From Nitrospirota bacterium (GTDB lineage: Bacteria > Nitrospirota > Thermodesulfovibrionia > Thermodesulfovibrionales > UBA6898), in NCBI GenBank assembly GCA_024275975.1, contig JAJRYC010000080.1:1-49684 (forward strand): 49,684 bases of DNA, read 5' to 3'. A program made the position numbers and the translations under genes. The first letter of the stretch is position 1. Each line of letters starts with the position of its first letter. The notes under the pieces are model-generated. The model did not search any database and was not told the DNA's origin. It saw nothing but the letters and a program-made list of their open reading frames with translations. Below are positions 8,417 to 17,482 of this stretch, in pieces.

Positions 8417-9595
8417 TTATCTCTTCAGCATTTTTTCATATGACCGCAAAACATCCTCATGGATTTTTATATCCGCATCCGCCTTCAGCCTGGCAATATA
8501 TGTTTTCATGAGGTTGTCCGCCTGCTCCCTGAAGCAGGCCCTGTAAATGTCATCTTTTACCTCCCCGAATCCCCTGGCCTCGGCCTCGATCCTGTCCTGG
8601 ACACGTATTATCCTGAAGAAAGAATCAACCCCGAATGCCGGGCTTATCTCTCCGGGCCCGGTCCTGCCGGCGACTTCCCTTTCGGGCTCCGGCAATTGCA
8701 TGATGTCGATCCAGCCGACATCGCCGCCGTCCCCGGCCGCGGAATCAACTGACTTTTGTCCGGCCAGCCATGAAAAATCAGCGCCGTTCCCCAGGCTTTT
8801 CAATATATCCCTTGCCTCGTCCATGGTCTTTACCGTGATCTGCTGGATCTTGATCATCTCCGGACCGGTAAAATCCTCCTGATGTTTTATGTAATAATCC
8901 TTCAGTTCTGCATCCGTAACGACAACCCCGGGTATGATTACCTTGTTGAAGAATGTCTTTTTCAGTAGTTGATTTTCATAACGGCTGACCTTGCCTTTCA
9001 GGTCTGTATTGACTTCATAAAGCCGGCCAAGCGCCTCATGGTCTATCACTTTGTAATTAATCCAGTTGTCGATCATCTGCTTTTTCAACTTCGGCATGTT
9101 TTTGTTCCTTTTGTACGCGGGTAATGCCATTGATACAAAATCCCCCGCACTCATAACAGAACTGTATACCCGGGCCAGTGGTCTTTTATCCTTCGACCAT
9201 TTTTCCGTTTGCTCTTCATTACCGTCCAGCTTAATGTCGGCAAGAAGCGCTTCATCAATATCGATGACAGCCTGTTCGCGGAGCTTCTCCAGGTAGCTCT
9301 TCTCCAGTTCCTTCTGCTTCTCCGCGTGAATAGTTTTTTTAATGCGTTTTTTGATATTCCCGAGACCCGCGCCCGGGGATTCTCCATCACCTGGTAGATT
9401 CAGGATGTAGTATTTACCTTCTACGTCCAGTATGCCGCTGTTTTGGCCGGGTCTGAGACCGGAAAGGGTCTCTTTAATCAGGGGTTTCAGAGAATGTATT
9501 GTATAAATGACTTCACCGCCGTCCTTGCCGGAGGCGTGGGTGGAAAGGGTTCGCGCGATTTCCCTGAAGTCGCCCCCTTTCCGGAGCAGGTCCAA
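8417..9595 (-). CDS. Parvulin-type peptidyl-prolyl isomerase, C-terminal portion (after frameshift)
   Basis: This frame continues the protein begun at 10053. The nominal TTG start at 9595 is not real: the frame is open further upstream and reads NYIRFGIIEAKSETDAEGI, joining the end of the upstream frame at the A-run of 9651-9657. It carries a degenerate first parvulin-like segment (GGDFREIART, GGEVIY) and a second, better one near the end (IKIQQITVKTMDEA, GADFSWLA, DGGDVGWI, EISPAFG). The linker is a long charged SurA/PrsA-like helical region. The role would be folding of exported proteins, plausibly the cytochromes encoded next to it. Whether a full-length protein is made depends on the frameshift being a sequence error or recoded. 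Confidence 0.75.
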   Translation of the reverse strand: MDLLRKGGDFREIARTLSTHASGKDGGEVIYTIHSLKPLIKETLSGLRPGQNSGILDVEGKYYILNLPGDGESPGAGLGNIKKRIKKTIHAEKQKELEKSYLEKLREQAVIDIDEALLADIKLDGNEEQTEKWSKDKRPLARVYSSVMSAGDFVSMALPAYKRNKNMPKLKKQMIDNWINYKVIDHEALGRLYEVNTDLKGKVSRYENQLLKKTFFNKVIIPGVVVTDAELKDYYIKHQEDFTGPEMIKIQQITVKTMDEARDILKSLGNGADFSWLAGQKSVDSAAGDGGDVGWIDIMQLPEPEREVAGRTGPGEISPAFGVDSFFRIIRVQDRIEAEARGFGEVKDDIYRACFREQADNLMKTYIARLKADADIKIHEDVLRSYEKMLKR

Positions 9596-10053
9596 TATTC
9601 CCTCGGCGTCGGTTTCAGATTTTGCCTCGATGATGCCGAACCGTATATAGTTTTTTTATAATAATTTGCGATCTCTTCCCCGGATACCGATATCCTCTGG
9701 ACGATCTCTTCATTGTAAAGCCTGGACACGGACTCCCTCAGTATGAAAGCCCGGACGGCCTCCCGGACTTCGGGGTACTGTTCCATGCCCATGCGCCGTG
9801 CTTCATCGGTGATCAGCCGGTCGTCTATCAGTTTCCGGATATACCTCGATATATCGAGGGCGCTGGCATTGGAGAGGTCCTCTCTTCTGTGAGCTACCTG
9901 CAACGCGTACTTAAGGTCGGCTTCCATTACAGGACTGCCGTCCACAACCGCGAATACATCCGGCTTATGATTCACCGGCGCGCAGCCCGGGAACAGAATA
10001 AATATGTATAAAAAGGCGATTAAAAAAGTCTTTGTTTGCATCCGTCCAGTCAT
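9487..10053 (-). CDS. SurA/PrsA-like prolyl isomerase lipoprotein, N-terminal portion (frameshifted)
   Basis: It starts with a lipoprotein signal (FLIAFLYIFILFPGC, lipobox FPGC) followed by FAVVDGSPVMEADLKYAL and LIDDRLITDEARRMG, the usual N-terminal SurA-type chaperone region. After EEIANYYKK (about residue 133) the frame loses similarity and ends in low-complexity sequence. At that point there are seven A residues (minus strand). One more A, or a -1 slip, connects it to the frame at 8417-9595, giving a protein of about 545 residues. It lies 33 bases after the CsgG-like gene. Confidence 0.75.
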   Translation of the reverse strand: MTGRMQTKTFLIAFLYIFILFPGCAPVNHKPDVFAVVDGSPVMEADLKYALQVAHRREDLSNASALDISRYIRKLIDDRLITDEARRMGMEQYPEVREAVRAFILRESVSRLYNEEIVQRISVSGEEIANYYKKTIYGSASSRQNLKPTPREYWTCSGKGATSGKSREPFPPTPPARTAVKSFIQYIL

Positions 10054-10086
10054 CTTCCTGCCTTTCCCGCGGTTTTCATATCCATT

Positions 10087-11262
10087 CTAATTACTATTAT
10101 GATAAAATCCCGCCGACTCCATTTTTTTTACTAATTCCGAAACCAGGTGTTGCGCCACACTATCAACGGACCTGATCCTGCCCCAGTCTAATACAGTAAT
10201 ATTATCATCGCCACTTAACCTGCCGCTCTCATACCATAAGATACTGTTTTTTCGTGCATCGATCAATCTGGCGGTGATGACCGCCTCCGGTGGAGAAGAT
10301 GTATCCTGTCCGTCCGAATAGAGTTCCACCGTCCCGACTAAAAAAACGTCCGCCGTCAACGGTTTTGAGAGGCCTTCGATGCTTCTGTAATCCAGCTCGC
10401 CTTTATATCTGACCCTTTGGTCCACTATCCATTTTCTGACCTCTCCATATTCTATCGGTTGAAATTTCCTGCTCTTGAATAACTCGGTTAAAAACATGTG
10501 GGAGACTATTATGCCTGCATCCTGTTTTCGGCTCTTGTTCAGAAAAGGCATGACGGCGACCTGGTATGTTGATTCCGTCTCTTTGTAAGCCGGTATGGCG
10601 CTGAAAGAGCTGAACAGTCTGTCAACTACCTTTGGAACCAGTCGTCCGATCGTCTTTACCGTGCCCAACCCCAGTATCCTCGTGAAATCCTCTCCGGTGG
10701 CCGAGGCGCAGTCCGCCCAGATGATCCGGTCGCCGGAGGTCCCAACCAGGCGGGCCATCAGCCCGAGCCCTGGATTTTCTTTTGTGTAAAAAGAACTGAC
10801 CGAGCCCATCAGGACGGCGTCCACCTTCAACTCGTTTCGTATCTTCCGGGCCAGGTCCTTTGAGATATAAGCGGTGGTCCTGATCCGTTCTTTAAGCAGA
10901 AACTTGTTCAGGCTTTTCTCCTCCAGCAGTACGTAACCTTTTCTTTCTAATTCGCTTCTTACCGCAGGCATGACCTGCGGCAGGACATCTATTGCATCGC
11001 TGTTGTTTTCGAACGGGAAGAGGGCGATCTTGCCATTAAAATCCTCTTTCGCCTGGGATTGCCGGTCAGCGTGGGCGGACCCGGGGGAAAAGAGCAGCCC
11101 GGCAAAGAGCATGGTCAACAGTGTGAAGAGCAGTAAACTCGCCCGGCCTCGCGGGCGGGGATTTTTTCTGATGGAGATGCGGTCCCGCCTGTTTACGCCG
11201 TGTTCCGGCGGACCGTCAATCTGTGTTGTTGGCGCGGGATTTTGATCTGTATTTCCATGCAT
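10087..11262 (-). CDS. CsgG/LpoB-like exported protein with two tandem domains
   Basis: The 391-residue protein has a long basic N-terminus, a hydrophobic segment (SLLLFTLLTMLFAGLLF) and a cleavage-like AHA. It then has two copies of the fold found in CsgG, LpoB and GNA1162 proteins. The first begins KIALFPFENNS and includes DAVLMGSVSSF. The second begins QVAVMPFLNKS and includes ADVFLVGTVELY. The family includes periplasmic and outer-membrane secretion or assembly factors. It sits in a run with two smaller paralogous lipoproteins, an outer-membrane barrel and the prolyl isomerase, so a part in exporting or anchoring the cytochromes is a reasonable inference. No catalytic motif is visible. 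Confidence 0.65.
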   Translation of the reverse strand: MHGNTDQNPAPTTQIDGPPEHGVNRRDRISIRKNPRPRGRASLLLFTLLTMLFAGLLFSPGSAHADRQSQAKEDFNGKIALFPFENNSDAIDVLPQVMPAVRSELERKGYVLLEEKSLNKFLLKERIRTTAYISKDLARKIRNELKVDAVLMGSVSSFYTKENPGLGLMARLVGTSGDRIIWADCASATGEDFTRILGLGTVKTIGRLVPKVVDRLFSSFSAIPAYKETESTYQVAVMPFLNKSRKQDAGIIVSHMFLTELFKSRKFQPIEYGEVRKWIVDQRVRYKGELDYRSIEGLSKPLTADVFLVGTVELYSDGQDTSSPPEAVITARLIDARKNSILWYESGRLSGDDNITVLDWGRIRSVDSVAQHLVSELVKKMESAGFYHNSN

Positions 11263-11265
11263 TGC

Positions 11266-11847
11266 TTAGTATTCAGTCAGCGTCCGGACGCATTCTCTCA
11301 CCACCTTTAGCATGGTCTCGCTCATTGTATCCGACCTGGCGCCGAAATGCCTGGACATGAAACTGTCTCCAACCGCTGTTTTTGTTACGGACCAGATGAT
11401 GCTTCCTGAGTCTGTGTCCGCCATCATAAGGGTGATCGTCACCTCCGGCGCGGAAACATTTCCGGTCCTGACGACTTCGAACCTCTCGACCGAACCAAAG
11501 ATCACCGCCTGAACATTGAGCGCCTTCCCTATAGTCTTTATCTGTTCCGCGTTCAGAGAGGTTACAGCCCTGATTCCCGACTTGTTGATCGCCGACATCA
11601 CATCTCCCGGGACTACAACGTCCACAAGACCTGAAACCAGCAGCTCATGGATAACCACCTGCCTCACGGCTTCATCGGCGGACCTGTCGGCGGTAAGATT
11701 ATCCAGCGGCAGGACGGCCACTTTTTTTATGAAGCTGAAGTCTATATCCTGCCGGATATGAAATGAAGGAGCGGGGCTGCTGCATCCGGAGATGATAAAG
11801 ATTACAAGTAATAAACCTGTCCGAAAAAGCTTTTCTGAAAATTTCAT
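11266..11847 (-). CDS. CsgG/LpoB-like lipoprotein, copy 1
   Basis: The 193-residue protein has a clear lipobox (LLLVIFIISGC, cysteine about residue 22). The domain then reads VAVLPLDNLTAD, LLVSGLVDVVVPGDV, IGKALNVQAVIFGSVERF and GSIIWSV, the core of the CsgG/GNA1162 fold. It is a paralogue of the next gene upstream (11861-12463), with the same EVTI/EVSI-NLML strand, SxxIIWSV and a closing xRHFG motif. Only three bases separate it from the two-domain CsgG-like gene, so the three are co-transcribed. Members of this fold form rings or bind periplasmic partners. Which applies here is unknown. Confidence 0.7.
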   Translation of the reverse strand: MKFSEKLFRTGLLLVIFIISGCSSPAPSFHIRQDIDFSFIKKVAVLPLDNLTADRSADEAVRQVVIHELLVSGLVDVVVPGDVMSAINKSGIRAVTSLNAEQIKTIGKALNVQAVIFGSVERFEVVRTGNVSAPEVTITLMMADTDSGSIIWSVTKTAVGDSFMSRHFGARSDTMSETMLKVVRECVRTLTEY

Positions 11848-11860
11848 ATATTGATACCTC

Positions 11861-12463
11861 TCATTTATCTCTATATTGCCGCCTGGCGGCCGTAACAGGC
11901 GATGGACCCGAAAATAACGTGTCTATGGATTTTCTCACAACCTTTCTGGCCGCCTCACTCAGGGAGATGCCTTCCGTTCCAAAATGCCTTGTCCAGAAGT
12001 CGGCGCCTCCCGAAGTATTCCATACCGACCATATAATCTCTCCGTTCGATGTATCGAGGAGCATCAGGTTGATCGAGACCTCGGGATAAGAGACTGAAAC
12101 TCCCCTGCTGATGTTATAGGCCTCGACCGAGCCTGTCATGACCGTATCCACACCCAGTGTTTTCCCTATATTCTTTATATCCCTGCTGCTTATTGACCCC
12201 AGGTTTTTTATCTTCATATCCTTAAGGTGGCTTGTTACCTCTCCCGGCTCGATAACGTCGATTCCTCTTGAGAGCAGCTCGGTTATCACCATCCTTCTTA
12301 CCTTCTCTCCCGCGTTCACGTCGTTTGTCAGGGACTCGAATGGAAATACGGCCACCCGTTTTATACCGGCGACATCAACTTCGGGCCGCACGTAATATTC
12401 AAGACTGTTCCCCCCGCACCCGTATGTAAATACCAGTAAAAGGCTGAAGGTTGACAGCGCCAT
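11861..12463 (-). CDS. CsgG/LpoB-like lipoprotein, copy 2
   Basis: The 200-residue paralogue of the adjacent gene has a short signal with a lipobox-like TYGC (cysteine about residue 16). The domain reads VAVFPFESLTND, LLSRGIDVIEPGEV, IGKTLGVDTVMTGSVEAY, GEIIWSVW and WTRHFG. The C-terminus is basic (TAARRQYRDK). A -10-like TATAAT lies in the 78-base gap upstream without a recognisable -35, so a weak internal promoter is possible. Two similar lipoproteins plus the two-domain protein suggest a hetero-oligomer, but this is inference. Confidence 0.68.
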   Translation of the reverse strand: MALSTFSLLLVFTYGCGGNSLEYYVRPEVDVAGIKRVAVFPFESLTNDVNAGEKVRRMVITELLSRGIDVIEPGEVTSHLKDMKIKNLGSISSRDIKNIGKTLGVDTVMTGSVEAYNISRGVSVSYPEVSINLMLLDTSNGEIIWSVWNTSGGADFWTRHFGTEGISLSEAARKVVRKSIDTLFSGPSPVTAARRQYRDK

Positions 12464-12541
12464 AACGAATATTCTAAAAGATTTTATGGTCCTGATTTTA
12501 TCACCCCTGCTTCTTTCAGTCTATTATAGCAAATTGCGATC

Positions 12542-14815
12542 TCAAAACCGACAATTTAAGTTCGCGCCGAAATTATAAGTTTTTGTCTCATGCACCTCTC
12601 TGTTTTTTGTGAGGTTGTATGTAAGGCGGAGGTCCATGAACCTGGTTATATACCATATTCCGTAACTGCTGAGCGAATCGGTGACAGAAGGGCCGGGTTC
12701 CGAACGGCTGTGCTGGTAATTCAGGTTCAGCCGTATGGTCTTAAGGGGAAGCCAGTCGAGTAGCAGCCCCCCTGAAGTGTTTGTATCGCTGCCGATGTTT
12801 GAGATCCTGAAGCTGCCTGAAAAGTTGATGAGCCTGCCCGGCCGGTAGGTTATGATCGTGGCGCCCTCGGTTGAATCATATGATTTATCCTCCGACGATA
12901 TCCTGCTGAAACTATAGATAAGATTTCCCGAAAGCTTCCGGGTGAGAACGGCATACAGCGAACCGCTGACAAATCCTGTGTCGGAAACCGTACCGGTGGA
13001 ATAGGATTTCGACTCTGTATATCCTATGTCCGTAATCATATTAACATCCCTGTATAGTCTTGACCCCAGGCTTAACAGGACCGAGCTGTTTCTTGACTGT
13101 TTGCTGCCTAAGCTGTAACTATCGCTGCCGATGAAGGAGAGGTTTGTGTCGAGCGTCGGCAGAGGAGAAGAGTTAAAAGAGAGTGAATAGGTGTTTGAGC
13201 TGATCTCCGTCACATCCTTATTGTCAAACGCTTCGTTTCTCTGGAGACTCAGGGTTGTTGTAAGCAGCCGGTGGGTCATCCATGTGGTTGTTATTCCATA
13301 GGTGCGTGTCAGGTTGCTGATCAGGTTCTCTCCGTTCCGGCCTACAGTCCTGCTTAATATGTTCGTAAAGACACCGCCCATGGAGTTCAGGATCGAGCCG
13401 GGATGCTGGTCCGCCCTGTTTATATGGTAATTCAGGGAAATCCTCAGTTCAGGCAGAGGCCGGAGGTCGGCATTTACACTCAGACCCTGGGTGAAGAACG
13501 TGGATACATCCTTGATGCCCTCCTGAGTTACGGTGTCCATACCGTACGCCTCGATCTCCGTTACCAGAACGTCTGTCAATCCGGCCGCGTTAACATTAAC
13601 CATATTAACCGCCTTAAAATAAGAAGCGGTCTGCGGGGCGGAAAAAATCAGTTCATAACGGTATATATTATTAAAGGCGTCATAAACGGTTACCGCCACT
13701 CCCTGTACGCTTATCTGTGTCCATATGGTTCCGAGGATATTGGAATTGCTTGTATAAACTCTCCAGTTGGCGGCATTCGTGAGACTGGTGTCCTGGCTGA
13801 CGTCTCTGTCCACATAAATATACAGCCTGTCCACGGTATTGCCGGATGATATCCAGACGCCTATATTATTGTATTGCTGAGTGCCGATATTGATACTGCT
13901 AATTCCTGTATTGTAATCCTTGTTAATCAGATTTCCCTCGGAATTTAGTACATTCACGTCCGGCTGTACGGCAGTTCCCTGGGCGTATAGTCCTCCAAAC
14001 GGCGTCCTTTCGAAAAGCAGGCTGCCTGTTCCCGACAGAAACTGCCGGCTCTTGTTCCGCGCGTAGCTGCCCTGATAAACCGTGGAAATATTTGCCTTGC
14101 CGTTCCAGAAGGAGCGGGAATAGGCGGCATTGTATGTGCCTGTGAGGTTGTCCCTGACTGTTTTAGTCGTTGTATCGGCGGGTGTCTCGTTAATGCTGTG
14201 AATGTAACCGAGGGTATATCCGAGTTTTAAACTCCTGCCGGAAAAGTTATAGCCGGAATTCGCGGAATATGAACTTTCTGTGCTAGCGGTCTCCCTTGGA
14301 GAGAGGTAGTCATGGTCCTTCTGCCTGTCAAGCTGAAGGGTGAGATACGGGAGATCAACAGGGTTTATATTCAGTCGCGAATAATAATAATCCTTGGTCT
14401 TCCTGCCCTTATTCCCCAGGCCTGCCGTAGACCAGCGTTCCTGACGGCGGTAACCGGCGTTAATCTCATACATCGGGTTTTTTATGAAAAAATCTATTGC
14501 CGGTTCCACCGACCGCCTGTAAGTTTTTGTGGTGTCACCCCCCGGGTCTGTAACCCTGGAGTCATAGATTGTCGTCCTTAAATAAATGTTATAGAAGATC
14601 ATCGATGTGATCTCTTTATCCAGTTTCAGATAATAGTTCTGCGAAAAAGTATCGGTTGTTGTCTCCTGATTGTATTCAGTCTGTTTTAATGTACCGTATT
14701 TTATGTCGCCCCATCCGCTGAAGCCTTCTGCAGATGCGTCAGCGCAAAATACTACACTCAGCATGATCGAGATGGTGATGTTATATAAAAGTTTCTTCAT
14801 GAATCTGTCAGTCAT
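12542..14815 (-). CDS. Large outer-membrane beta-barrel with an inserted discoidin-like domain
   Basis: After a signal peptide (LLYNITISIMLSVVF, cleavage ADASA) the protein is made of alternating amphipathic strands and ends in phenylalanine (LNCRF), as beta-barrel proteins do. Strands such as YYYSRLNINPVDLPYLTLQL and LRLTYNLTKN recur. Around residues 315-445 the pattern changes: NIGVWISSGNTVDRLYIYV, NWRVYTSNS, RYELIFSAPQTASYFKAVN and TEIEAYG read like a discoidin/F5-F8-C-type binding domain inserted between strands. There is no haem motif. In this context it could be a porin sheath, a surface anchor or a polysaccharide-binding protein. The ATG at 14815 is used; the TTG further upstream and an ATG at 14800 are alternatives. 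Confidence 0.72.
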   Translation of the reverse strand: MTDRFMKKLLYNITISIMLSVVFCADASAEGFSGWGDIKYGTLKQTEYNQETTTDTFSQNYYLKLDKEITSMIFYNIYLRTTIYDSRVTDPGGDTTKTYRRSVEPAIDFFIKNPMYEINAGYRRQERWSTAGLGNKGRKTKDYYYSRLNINPVDLPYLTLQLDRQKDHDYLSPRETASTESSYSANSGYNFSGRSLKLGYTLGYIHSINETPADTTTKTVRDNLTGTYNAAYSRSFWNGKANISTVYQGSYARNKSRQFLSGTGSLLFERTPFGGLYAQGTAVQPDVNVLNSEGNLINKDYNTGISSINIGTQQYNNIGVWISSGNTVDRLYIYVDRDVSQDTSLTNAANWRVYTSNSNILGTIWTQISVQGVAVTVYDAFNNIYRYELIFSAPQTASYFKAVNMVNVNAAGLTDVLVTEIEAYGMDTVTQEGIKDVSTFFTQGLSVNADLRPLPELRISLNYHINRADQHPGSILNSMGGVFTNILSRTVGRNGENLISNLTRTYGITTTWMTHRLLTTTLSLQRNEAFDNKDVTEISSNTYSLSFNSSPLPTLDTNLSFIGSDSYSLGSKQSRNSSVLLSLGSRLYRDVNMITDIGYTESKSYSTGTVSDTGFVSGSLYAVLTRKLSGNLIYSFSRISSEDKSYDSTEGATIITYRPGRLINFSGSFRISNIGSDTNTSGGLLLDWLPLKTIRLNLNYQHSRSEPGPSVTDSLSSYGIWYITRFMDLRLTYNLTKNREVHETKTYNFGANLNCRF

Positions 14816-14844
14816 CCTTCTTAACCCCGGCAACAGGTCTCAAG

Positions 14845-16443
14845 TCACGGCTGGTACGGAAACATGGCTATGCCATAGGGATGCCGTCCTACCGGTATAA
14901 CCCGGTCCACCTTTCTCGTGGTCTTGTCTATTACCGAAATATTGTTTGAGCCACTGTTTGCTACATAGATTTTCCTGCCTTCAGGATCCAGAATCAGCGC
15001 CCCCGGAGAATTTCCGACAGGTATGGTCCCTATAATAGAAGGCAGCGCCGTCCTGAGTGAGTCGAAACTCCCGAAAAAAGGCCTGATAACAACTATTTCT
15101 CCAGGCGATTCCCTTAAAAAATAAATCCTGTCAAACGCGGGATCAGCAACCACGCCTGTGCCGTAATTTCCGACATTGCTTATGGAGCTGACCGAACCCG
15201 AGTAGTTTCCTTTCACGATCTCAGGGATATCTATTACCGAAATATTATTGAAGCCGTGGTTGGCGACATAAACCTTGCCTCGCTGATAGTCTACTGAAAG
15301 TGCAACAGGGTCCCACTCCACGTCCAGGCTGATCACCTCTTCACATCTGCCGCTGAAGAGGTCCATCTTCAGCAGGGAGAGACTTTTGTAATTTTTATTG
15401 ACCACGTATACATTGAGATATTTTTCGCGGTAAGTCCTCAATAAACTGATATCATCATGGCTCAGGAACCTGGTCCCCGTCAGGCTTTCAACAGGCGGAT
15501 CTACGGCCACCGCCACGGGACCGTTGCCCACCTCGATTTTTTCTATCTCCTGAAAGGTTGAAGCGTCAATAACGGAGACATTGTTAGAGCGGTAGTTGGA
15601 GACGAAAACCAGTTCGTTTCCCCCTGCCACGCGGCCCACGGCTATGCCCACCGGCTCCCGGCCGAATCTGACCGGTATCTCGTTTTCTATTGTATTGGTA
15701 GTAGGGTCTATCACTGAAATACTGTCAGAGCCGGAATTTGCAACATATACCTTCATCAGATCTTTTCCGGAGCTTGTAGCTATGCCCCTCGGCTTCCTTC
15801 CAACCATTATTGTCGCCACTACTGTTCCGGTCTGCCTGTTGATGACGGAGACATTGTTCGAGTCCTCGTTGGTCACATAGACAAGCAGACTGCTCAGTTC
15901 AGGAGACTGGCCCCTGACGGTTATTAGAGGGCTGAACCGGTATCCGTCAACAATGGATGCGTCCGAATTCCAGCTCAGGAATAATGAAGTGTTCCTGTTA
16001 TGGCTTACGGTAATATCCAGTGGTATCCTGATTACTCCACTGTCCACCGCCAGGTCCGCCATCGTCTCTTTTCTTTTAATGGACGCTCTGCTTACGGCCA
16101 GTATGAGTTCCCTGTACCCGCCTTCGGGAAGGGGCCTTTCTCCCAAAAGCATCTGGCGGCCCTTGCTCTCGATGGAATTTATCCTGATTGGCGCGCTTCT
16201 TATCTCCCTGGAAGTTCCATCATCAGCCATGATTTTTACCGCCGAAAGATTAAATGTGATATCCAGCTTTGCGTTCTCAGGCCCGTTCAGAAAGACCGTA
16301 ATCTGGCCGCTGTACAGACCGGAAGGTTCTTCAGGTTCAGTAAGCGTGGCGCAGCCCGTCAGGGCGACCAGGAGTATAAAGCATGTAGCAGCGAAAGATA
16401 TTTTGTATCCTGCCGCCTTCCTGGTTGTCCGCCAATTACTCAT
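14845..16443 (-). CDS. YVTN-type beta-propeller lipoprotein
   Basis: The 532-residue protein has a lipobox (ILLVALTGC). An N-terminal beta-rich domain (residues ~40-180, with FLNGPENAKLDITF) precedes a seven-bladed propeller made of YVTN repeats. Repeat signatures are VYVTNEDSNNVSVIN, VYVANSGSDSISVID, VFVSNYRSNNVSVID, VYVANHGFNNISVID and IYVANSGSNNISVID, each followed by a V-G-xxPxGIA strand. Such propellers act as surface scaffolds or bind partners and polymers. It is 11 bases after the NHL propeller gene and just before the outer-membrane barrel, so all three are likely co-transcribed. Confidence 0.85.
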   Translation of the reverse strand: MSNWRTTRKAAGYKISFAATCFILLVALTGCATLTEPEEPSGLYSGQITVFLNGPENAKLDITFNLSAVKIMADDGTSREIRSAPIRINSIESKGRQMLLGERPLPEGGYRELILAVSRASIKRKETMADLAVDSGVIRIPLDITVSHNRNTSLFLSWNSDASIVDGYRFSPLITVRGQSPELSSLLVYVTNEDSNNVSVINRQTGTVVATIMVGRKPRGIATSSGKDLMKVYVANSGSDSISVIDPTTNTIENEIPVRFGREPVGIAVGRVAGGNELVFVSNYRSNNVSVIDASTFQEIEKIEVGNGPVAVAVDPPVESLTGTRFLSHDDISLLRTYREKYLNVYVVNKNYKSLSLLKMDLFSGRCEEVISLDVEWDPVALSVDYQRGKVYVANHGFNNISVIDIPEIVKGNYSGSVSSISNVGNYGTGVVADPAFDRIYFLRESPGEIVVIRPFFGSFDSLRTALPSIIGTIPVGNSPGALILDPEGRKIYVANSGSNNISVIDKTTRKVDRVIPVGRHPYGIAMFPYQP

Positions 16444-16454
16444 TAATCGGACCT

Positions 16455-17411
16455 TCAGTCTTTGTCCATCGGTTTTTGACGAAGTTCATATACCTCAACC
16501 CTGTTATTGAATGTGTCCGCAACCAGTATCCTGCCCTTTCTGTCTACTGATATTTCCCTGGGGTACTGGAACCAGCCCTTCCCCCAGCCGAGGCCGCCGA
16601 ATTCAGCCAGGTATTCGCCGCCCCTGTCATATATGTTTACAGTATGCCGCATATAGTCTACAACATACATAAGTCCGTTGCGGTTATCAATCCCGACTGC
16701 CAGCGGCCTGCTCAGTTTGGCGCTGCTGCCGCCCTTAACGCCGAATTTAAAGAGGAACTTTCTATCTTTATCATATACGTATACACGGCCTTCCTCCTCG
16801 CTGACGAGATATATTTTTCCCTCCCGGTCCAGGGTGACACTGGTTAACTTCACCTTCCGACCGTTTTCCTCCGGAGTTATTATTTCCGTTAAACCGCCTT
16901 TTTCGTCGAGAACCAGGACACCCGGGAAATAGGTGGCGGCCACATATATATTCCCATTTTTGTCGATGGCCAGACGGAAAGGGACAAACGAATCCGATCC
17001 CTCAAACCCCTGCATATAAATGTCCCGCTCCCACTTCAGGCATGCATTAAAGACGGAAATCCTGGGTCTCGGATTACTCACGCTTTTAGCCTGGGCGACA
17101 TAGAGCCTGCCTTCGGCGTCAAGCGTCAAGCCCTGCGGCGCTTCAATGCCTTTCCGTTTATCGAGGGTAAAGAGGGCGAAAAGATCGGATGTATATATAA
17201 TGATCCTGCTCTTGCCGTCAATTACGTAAATTTCGTCCCTGACCGGCTCGGCGTAAACAAAAGAAGGAAAAGACAGCCTTCCGTCTTCTTCATCGTAAAG
17301 TATGCTGTCCAGATTATTCACGGGACCGGTCCGTGTCTGCGCGTTAACCTGACGGCCAGGGAGAAAAACAGATAACGCGAGCGTGATAATTACAGCAAGG
17401 GTTCGAATCAT
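16455..17411 (-). CDS. Exported NHL-repeat beta-propeller protein
   Basis: About 318 residues. The signal peptide (TLAVIITLALSVFLPG, cleavage near VNA) is followed by NHL repeats: PQGLTLDAEGRLYVAQA, RLAIDKNGNIYVAATY, LDREGKIYLVSEEEG, AVGIDNRNGLMYVVDY and REISVDRKGRILVADTF-NNRVEVYE. I use the ATG at 17411, preceded by GGGGAGG; a TTG at 17423 is in frame but would contain that site. It is the first gene of the long minus-strand unit. NHL proteins are found beside extracellular cytochrome genes in Geobacter, including near OmcS as I recall, which supports a role with the cytochromes. Confidence 0.82.
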   Translation of the reverse strand: MIRTLAVIITLALSVFLPGRQVNAQTRTGPVNNLDSILYDEEDGRLSFPSFVYAEPVRDEIYVIDGKSRIIIYTSDLFALFTLDKRKGIEAPQGLTLDAEGRLYVAQAKSVSNPRPRISVFNACLKWERDIYMQGFEGSDSFVPFRLAIDKNGNIYVAATYFPGVLVLDEKGGLTEIITPEENGRKVKLTSVTLDREGKIYLVSEEEGRVYVYDKDRKFLFKFGVKGGSSAKLSRPLAVGIDNRNGLMYVVDYMRHTVNIYDRGGEYLAEFGGLGWGKGWFQYPREISVDRKGRILVADTFNNRVEVYELRQKPMDKD

Positions 17412-17430
17412 ACTCCTCCCCAATCAACCT

Positions 17431-17470
17431 GAATTAACCTTGAAAATCGCAGAAATTCATGCAAATCTTC
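17431..17470. repeat. 40-base shared element, copy 1 (upstream of the NHL gene)
   Basis: This stretch is close in sequence to 21462-21501 upstream of cytochrome D. Shared words in order are ATTAACCTT, an A/T stretch with ATCG, AAATTCATGCAA and TTC. Both copies lie on the same side of, and point the same way to, a minus-strand gene start. It may be a regulator site or a common leader. Confidence 0.4.
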
Positions 17471-17482
17471 AAATTAATCTAT

